NCBI RefSeq assembly: GCF_000711695.1
Contig: NW_013547019.1
Span: forward strand, 186,001 to 250,000
Length of the DNA stretch: 64,000 nucleotides
Reading direction: 5' to 3'
DNA from: Tilletiaria anomala UBC 951
Taxonomy: Eukaryota; Basidiomycota; Exobasidiomycetes; Georgefischeriales; Tilletiariaceae
The notes beneath the pieces are model-generated. The model was not told the origin of the DNA and made no database searches. It was given only the letters and a program-made list of their open reading frames with translations. Made by a program: the position numbers and the translations under genes. Positions 57,953 to 64,000 of this stretch are shown piece by piece; positions within the stretch are counted from its first letter, which is position 1; every line of letters begins with the position of its first letter.

Positions 57953-59292
57953 GGGTCGATGTCCGAGATGGAGTAGGTGAAGTGAGTGAGGCAGAGGAGG
58001 TTAACGGTCAGGGATGATGATGATGGTGATGGTCACCGTGATGGATATGCCCCTCACCAACATCTACAAGCCACGGAGCGCCCGAACACTTTCGCAGTGC
58101 CGCACTTCAAACAACCAAAAACCAACTTTCTTTAGTTAAGTACGAAGCGAAAAGAAAGAATATAGGTCCCACTCAAGTCTCAATGGGACTTTGGTAGAGA
58201 CGCTCTCACCAAAAGTCTCCCTTGGGAGGACCTTAAAATTACTTGCTGGGCTACTCAAGCATGCGTTGGGGATTTCGTTGGCTAGAAGCACTTTAGAACC
58301 CCCTTCTCCTCCATGATTCTCTGCGTGGTCGCCACCCTGTCCAAAGCTTTGTGCTCCATACTTGCGTAGCTTCCGAAGCAACAGGAAAGGGCATCCTGCA
58401 GAGCGCAGCAACCTCCAGGCGGCGCAGGCGCGCAGCTCTCGCCAATCTGGTGACAGGCCACTCCAGGCGGGTGTGCATAAGAATCATGAGCAGCGAGGTG
58501 GAGAGAGAGATAGCACTTTCCAGGCCCAAGGCTAGGCTTGTCATCAGCAGGCTCACATAAGGTCCATAAGCGTTCAAAAGGGATCGGCTGGCCACAACGC
58601 GGGACTGAACGTGGATTAACTCAAAGCGTACCAGATGCCTACGCTTCCCGCCTTGTAGCGAGCCATGTCTTCCGTCTGTCCGCTTTGCTCCTCGCGGCAA
58701 ACTCACTGATTAGGATCCTCTCTTCGCTTCCCTGCCCCCACGTCGTATGGTGATCGGCTTTATTATGTGGTTCCCCCTTGACTGCCTCCGCCACTGTTTC
58801 CTTGTTCGCAAGTTAAGCTCCGCATACTGCAATGTTTGGGCCTTAGCCTTGGATAATGTAAAGATTGAAAGCGCCGCGTGCCCCGCAAAGTGTTCACTGT
58901 GAGCGTGAGCCGCCATATGAACATTTCTGTAACATCAAGAAACGCTTCCGGGCTTCGCAGACAGATTCAAAGCGCATAGGACAAACCAACGACGATACCA
59001 AGTGGGGGTTGTGATAATACATGTCTGTGAGAAGCTTGCGTGCGTATTCGGATCGGTCGCGAGGGAAGCGAAGGGGAGGATGCAATCTAGTGCTGAGGGA
59101 TTGCCACAACAGGGCACAAGACAGAATTGACGGTGTAGTAAGGTCCATTGGGGGGGGCGGGTGATGAGGTGGTCTGAGCTGCGGGAAGGTGGTCAAACCT
59201 GCTGAGAAAACGAAGCTAAACGTTCCTTCGTTGTAGCCAGCCAGATCGTAAGAGTGGTGACCGCATGTCTGGGCGATGTGCAGGGACCATAC
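57953..59292. other. Intergenic region
   Basis: About 1.3 kb. It starts with a GATGAT/GGTGAT-rich patch near 58013-58040. A minus-strand open frame at 58293-58706 contains a hydrophobic stretch (YGPYVSLLMTSLALGLESAI), but no family or intron structure could be supported. The rest shows nothing. Confidence 0.35.
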
Positions 59293-59782
59293 TCAGATAA
59301 TCATGAAAAGAGATCCTGCAGCAGCAGCGACGACACCGACAGCAACGACAGCGGAACAGCTCTGGTACCTCGACTGCGCCGCACTGAGCTTATTCCCTCC
59401 ACCTCCATAGATTGCTGCACCGCTGTTTGGCCGCGTGGTGTCGTTCCATCCTGGGATCTGCGCAGTGTTGAGGATAGAACCAGATGAGTAGTTGGTAGGG
59501 CTGGGGAGCTGAGCCGAAGGCGGCGCAGTGTAGCCCGAAATCGACTGCAGCGTTGCCACCGACGACGGTGCACCGCCGCCACCACCCGCTGCCACCTGAG
59601 CCTGCAGAGAGCAACGGTCATAGATTGAAATTAGCACTGATCAGATCTGTCCTATGTGGACACTTCCTTCAACTGACCTGTCGCGCGAAAAGAGTGGCTT
59701 TCGGCAGCCCTACATACTCGGCGCTGACCCATGGCGCAGCTGAGAGCACAAGGAGCGCGGACAATGATGAAAAGGCGCGCAT
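59293..59782 (-). CDS. Small secreted, probably GPI-anchored cell-surface protein
   Basis: Two exons (59782-59678, 59601-59293) with a 76-nt intron give 137 residues. An N-terminal signal peptide (MRAFSSLSALLVLSAAPWVS) is followed by YVGLPKATLFARQ, then a Gly/Ser/Pro/Thr/Asn-rich mature region. The C-terminus is hydrophobic (SAVVAVGVVAAAAGSLFMII) and preceded by small residues, the usual layout of a fungal GPI-attachment signal. Potential N-glycosylation sites are NYSS and NDTT. No enzymatic domain. A structural or coat protein of the cell wall is the likely role. The splice site right after the signal region is in phase 0. Confidence 0.7.
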
Positions 59783-60817
59783 TTTGCCTTGAAAGGGAGC
59801 TCTGCGGACCAAACGAGCATATATCATCAGCACAATCCTTTTTTGCCAGATGTGGTCATGTCAGAAAGAAGACAGATCCCTCGCGCAGGTAGCTCGTCGT
59901 GGGGAGACCAGCAGCAAGCATTGCCGTCGCGTGTACTCTCCGACCAAGGCGAGCTCTCCATGTCTTGGTGGAGACGCTGCATAGACAAGTCACATATGCC
60001 TTTTTCCGATCGAATGCGCTGGATGGGCCTTCCCAATAATCGAGTTTGCTTTGTAGCCCCTGTAGCAAGTCAATCCGAGGACAGAATTACAGCTGCCCTT
60101 CAGCCCTTGCCTTGGGATGGCAGCATAGCCTTATTCCGTCGCATTTCTAGCCCCCCAGATGATTGGAGAGCCTTCTTCCCCACGCTAGCAAGTGCGGACC
60201 CTTTGCAAGGGATGCTTCCACCTATGCCACCAAGTTGACATGATAGCGGCCAATCCCTCCGCGACAAAGGCGATGGCAGTGTCGCTGGGACGCTCATTAG
60301 CCCGTCGCCTGACTTACCCAGCAGCTGGTAGCAAGGTCGCCCTATATTTTGGTCGGTGTCGAAGACAGATGTCCCTGCTGTCGAAGAGAACGAGAACAGA
60401 CAGCCCACACAGCCAAAGAAACAAGGCTCAGATTGGTGTTTGATGGAGAGGGGATGGAGGTTGATGGTGATGAGGTGCTTGGATGATGAGGGTCAGCCGG
60501 GGCACGAGAGCAGAGGGCGCCAGTTGCTGCCGGGCAGTGGGGCGAGGTTCACATTGCTCGGCATGCGTGGGATTACGTGTAAACTTCTTCAACGAGAGTG
60601 CCTCATTCCGCACGTAAACCCTCTCTCAGAATTTTTTTGAAGCGCGAAAGACACTGTCGATGGAACTGGGACGAAGAGATCAACGCATTTGCCAGCCAGA
60701 AGAACATTCAATTCTTCTCAACCTTTACTCCCTCGCGAGAAACAAATGGGCCGTTGATCGTAAGCACACATTCGCCTGTTGAAACTGACATCGCAGCCCA
60801 TACAGGAAAGTGCTTGC
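59783..60817. other. Divergent intergenic region
   Basis: About 1.0 kb between the GPI-protein gene (minus) and OLA1 (plus). A 149-codon plus-strand frame at 59789-60238 starts next to the GPI gene's ATG and shows no recognisable features; I do not call it. Promoters for both flanking genes are expected here. Confidence 0.4.
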
Positions 60818-62589
60818 ATGATCAGACAGCTCGGCAGGACCGCAAGAACAGCAGCGCAGCAGGGCCCCATCCTCCCTTTCGGCACTCAACACACGGCCTT
60901 CTGTCTCCTGGCTACACCCACCCTTCCTTCCTCTCGACACTTGGAACAGCGACAGCAGCTGGTTGCACAGAGTGTTCTCGCTGCGCCACACAACCGACAC
61001 CGCCATTTCTCTGCCACGTCGCTTGTAGCAGCAAAAAAGAAAATGCCACCCAAGAAGGCTGCCCCGGTCGAGCGGGCCAAGCTCGGCCGCCCATCGAACA
61101 ACCTCAAGATGGGCATCGTCGGGCTTCCCAACGTCGGCAAGTCATCCCTCTTCAACGTCATTGCAAAGTGCGACTTGGGAAAAGCTGCCAACTTTCCCTA
61201 CGCCACCATCGAGCCCGAAGAGGCTCGTGTGCCTGTCCCCGACGAGCGTTTCCTCTGGCTCGTAGACCAGTACAAGCCTAAGAACCAGATTCCAGCCTTC
61301 CTCACCTGCATCGATATCGCCGGTCTCACAGCCGGTGCGTCGACTGGCGCGGGCCTCGGTAATGCCTTCTTGAGCAACGTCAGGGCCGTCGATGGCATCT
61401 TCCAAGTCATTCGAGCATTCGACGACGCGGAGGTCATCCACGTTGAGGGCGATGTCAACCCGATCAGAGACATGGAGATCATCTCCACAGAGTTGCGATT
61501 GAAAGACATCGAATGGACAGAGAAGGCGCTAGAACAGGCTCGATCCAAGGCTCGGGGCGCAGGGAATAACAGTCTTGAGGACAAGAAGAAGAAGGAGGAG
61601 GTCGCTATCATCGAGAAGGTTCTGAACGTTCTCACAGAGGAGAACAAGGACGTTCGCAAGCACGACTGGGGGAACAAGGAGGTAAGTCACACTTTTTCTC
61701 GTTTCTTCTGGAATGGGAATGTGGGGTGAGGTGTTGTATCGACGATGGTGTCGGACTGAGGTTTTCAAGGATGACAAAGGGCATAAAGCCCGATTTAACC
61801 CAGCTCTTCGAAAGAAGCCGTCTAGGAAGCGGCCTCCTTGAGACAAATAGTTACTTTTCTGAATCAAGATGACATAGGGGGAGGGATATGGAATATAGGA
61901 ATAAGAGGCATCGGCTTTCTTGACCTTGAATTTCAAGCTGACCAACTCTCCCTCTTGTAGATTGACGTCGTCAACACGCTCTCGCTGCTAACCGCTAAGC
62001 CGGTCATCTACCTCGTCAACCTGAGCGAAAAGGACTACGTGCGAAAGAAGAACAAATGGCTCCCCAAGATTAAAGAGTGGATTGACACCAACAACCCGGG
62101 AGACCTGCTCATCCCCTTCAGCGTTGCGCTCGAGGAGCGATTATTACAGCTCGGCTCCCCCGAAGCTGAGGCGGAAGAGCTCAAAACGCTCGGGCCGAAC
62201 GTAACCGGCGCCCTGGGCAAGATCACCAAGGCAGGCTACGACGGTCTCGACCTGATCCGATATTTCACCTGCGGTCCAGACGAGGTACGAGCGTGGACGA
62301 TCAGGAAAGGCACCAAGGCGCCGCAGGCGGCTGGTGTCATCCACACTGACTTTGAGAACAAGTTCGTTTGCGGTGAAATCATGGCCTACAATGACCTCAA
62401 GGAGCATGGCAGCGAGAACGGCTGCAAGGCGGCCGGAAAGTATGTTCAGAAGGGCAAGACATACGAGATGGTGGATGGCGATATTGCTTAGTGAGTATCC
62501 TCGAAGGCGACTCCCTGGTACAAGCATTTCTCAACAACCTTACTGAAACTTTCACTCTGCTTTTTCTCAGCTGGAAGAGCGGCGCATAA
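60818..62589 (+). CDS. OLA1: Obg-like ATPase OLA1/YchF, with a mitochondrial-type N-terminal extension
   Basis: Exons 60818-61681, 61961-62490 and 62571-62589. From the ATG at 61043 ([15 protein letters not shown], the usual OLA1 start) the protein is 395 residues. From the in-frame ATG at 60818 it is 470. OLA1 is a P-loop ATPase of the Obg GTPase class that binds ribosomes and affects translation and stress responses. Motifs: G1 [10 protein letters not shown]2/G3 region [20 protein letters not shown] and [20 protein letters not shown], then the YchF-specific NLSEKDYV in place of NKxD, followed by the TGS domain ([37 protein letters not shown]). The extra 75 residues are Arg/Gln/Ser-rich, lack acidic stretches and end [14 protein letters not shown], a typical fungal mitochondrial presequence end. 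The first intron is 279 nt, much longer than the others in this window. Confidence 0.95.
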
Positions 62590-62678
62590 TGTTCCAGCAT
62601 GCCATCATTCATGTATAATAGACACGACCAAAATGCATTTTACTGATACCGCCATCTATGTGTTCATATTCTGAGTCG

Positions 62679-63569
62679 TTACCATCCACTCGTCATATAC
62701 ATGAGGATGAGCACAGTACAGATGCCGATGGTGAGACCCATGATGATGCTGTCTCTCCGCCTTCGTCTGTTGATCATGGTGATGACGCCGTTGATGCCGG
62801 GCAAGGATTGAGCAGTGCGCGTCATGCGCGATGCTATTGACCCGATCAGATCTCGCTGCGCTGCAATGTCTTGCCGTGTCGCATAGGCCTGGTCTAGCGT
62901 TGAGTCGATTATCGAATGCGAATTGTCCAGACGAGACCGCTCTGTAAGCAGTGCATCCGTGTCCGAAGTATACCTGGCCTTGTATGAGCTGCACAGGAGA
63001 GATAAGCACAGAGGCCAGTGAGCTCATGTTGAAGGCAACGTTGAAGCATAATGTACGCACTCAATGTCATGTTGCACATTACCCAGCAAGTCTCGTCGAT
63101 CCACCGCGTGCTGCACGTTAGTCTTGAGTCTTCGGTAGTCCCTCTGGAAATCGAGCAAAACTTCTCGATGTCGCTGCACTGCATGCATCTGCACCGTGGA
63201 GGGCGGCACGCTAGGGTCGTCCAGCAGCGTCGTGAGCGAGTCGACCGATGCGGTAAGCTCAACCAAGAGATTTTCTATTTCTGCTTCTTGCAGTTGCGGG
63301 TCTATCCTGCTATCTCCGTTGGCGCCGTCCATTGATACAGATGTGAAATCTCGCTTGTTGCCTCCGTATGCGCCATAGATCGAGGAACTGCTGCCATCGC
63401 CATGTCCGCCGCCGGCGGACAAGCTTGCGATCTCGTTTGGCACGCGTGAGTACAGCGTCAGTTTTGCATCCAGAGAGGACTCGAGGAGCCGAGTTTGACG
63501 CCGGGCGGTGTCCCAGCGTGAGGTGGAGCTGGAAGCACCGCCGCCGAAGGTGCTGCTGCTACGCGACAT
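62679..63569 (-). CDS. GOS1: Golgi Qb-SNARE Gos1 (GOSR1/GS28)
   Basis: Two exons (63569-63061, 62988-62679) with a 72-nt intron give 272 residues. Gos1 acts in retrograde and intra-Golgi vesicle fusion, paired with Sed5-type syntaxins. The N-terminal helices start with SRWDTARRQTRLLESSLDAK; after a Gly/Ser-rich loop comes EAEIENLLVELTASVDSLTT and the helix HREVLLDFQRDYRRLKTNVQ. The SNARE motif follows (RSRLDNSHSIIDSTLDQAYA, then TRQDIAAQRDLIGSIASRM), and the tail anchor is DSIIMGLTIGICTVLILMYM. The link PGINGVITMINRRRRRD before the anchor is characteristic of Gos1. The ATG at 63569 (MSRSSSTFGGG) was chosen; an upstream in-frame ATG at 63935 would add 122 residues not expected in this family. 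The gene converges on OLA1, 89 bp away. Confidence 0.93.
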
Positions 63570-64000
63570 GTTAGCCGATGATGCAGAGCGGTGCACTTGA
63601 GCAATCCCCCGATGGTGGCTGTTGGCGAGCGCAAATTCAAGTTCGCCTCTTTGCGCAAAGCAGCTAGCTGCTTGAGCGCCGCCTCCTGGCCTATCTCTTG
63701 CGTTCGCTTTGGGGAAATTTATGCCGATGGACGCCGGCGGCGTCGCTGTTGGAGATGTGACGGTGCGAAGACTTGATTTTGACACACTCTCAGAGTCTGA
63801 AGTGAGGAGTGTGGGCTGTCCAAGAAAGTGCAAGCGGAATTCGCGCTTCACTATTAAGAGCTTCACTTGAGAACGTGAAATATTATTAGTGAACCCTTGA
63901 AGTTCGCCATCATCGACTTCTTCACAGTTCATCACACAGGAGAACCTTTCGATTATCGGTTACATTTCCCCTCAGGCTGACAGGCCCTGTGCACGATCTG
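63570..64000. other. Upstream region of GOS1 to the window edge
   Basis: About 430 bp. It should contain the GOS1 promoter and leader. The minus-strand frame remains open to 63935 but reads unlike GOS1. No other gene recognised. Confidence 0.4.

Noticed and set aside
59789-60238. 149-codon plus-strand frame between the GPI-protein gene and OLA1
   Set aside because: No recognisable motif, starts beside the start of a divergent gene, and composition is not convincing.
1-64000. tRNA genes, rRNA, CRISPR arrays, and retroelements
   Set aside because: No tRNA B-box with a matching cloverleaf, no rRNA sequence, no spaced repeat array, and no transposase, reverse transcriptase or terminal-repeat signature was recognised by eye; a dedicated search could still find diverged ones.

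Overview
The window looks like a basidiomycete fungus, most likely Ustilaginomycotina. Genes are dense and GC-rich, protein-coding genes carry short GT-AG introns (about 44-120 nt in nearly every case), and the gene set is eukaryotic and fungal: proteasome, GARP, sphingolipid, mitochondrial GatA and Golgi SNARE genes. The lineage call is inference; I saw no rRNA, no tRNA and no recognisable transposon to anchor it. Splice sites were read by eye and checked for frame consistency.

Layout. Positions 1-8.4 kb hold the 3' end of an unknown gene, a TBC1D5-like Rab GAP (minus), an O-methyltransferase (plus) and the proteasome ATPase RPT5 (minus). At 9.5-13.9 kb lies one large two-exon gene for a mostly disordered protein of 1403 residues. 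At 14.7-17.1 kb is a dead Argonaute gene. Then come an ADP1-type ABCG transporter (18.4-22.0 kb), mitochondrial GatA (minus, 22.1-24.1 kb) and a probable Ssr4-like nuclear protein (24.6-26.1 kb). A second dead gene, an ABCC/Yor1-type transporter, occupies 27.4-30.3 kb. A conserved unknown gene (minus) and LCB1 (minus) follow, then about 3 kb of apparently gene-poor DNA (36.0-39.2 kb).

The right half holds an ankyrin-RCC1-BTB protein of the IBtk type (39.2-45.0 kb), VPS54 with a very long disordered tail (45.7-51.1 kb), an AIF/AMID-like FAD oxidoreductase followed by a truncated copy of its own 5' end (52.4-54.6 kb), a CRIB-motif protein (minus), a small secreted, probably GPI-anchored protein (minus), OLA1/YchF with a mitochondrial-type N-terminal extension, and the Golgi SNARE GOS1 (minus).

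Several genes serve membrane traffic (TBC1D5-like, VPS54, GOS1), but they are scattered and I see no evidence of a functional cluster. No multi-gene novel system is evident. The most notable content is gene decay: a multiply broken Argonaute and a multiply broken multidrug transporter, each missing a central domain. Other points worth a look are a 55-bp tandem duplication that creates a ready-made intron, and a likely dual-targeted OLA1.
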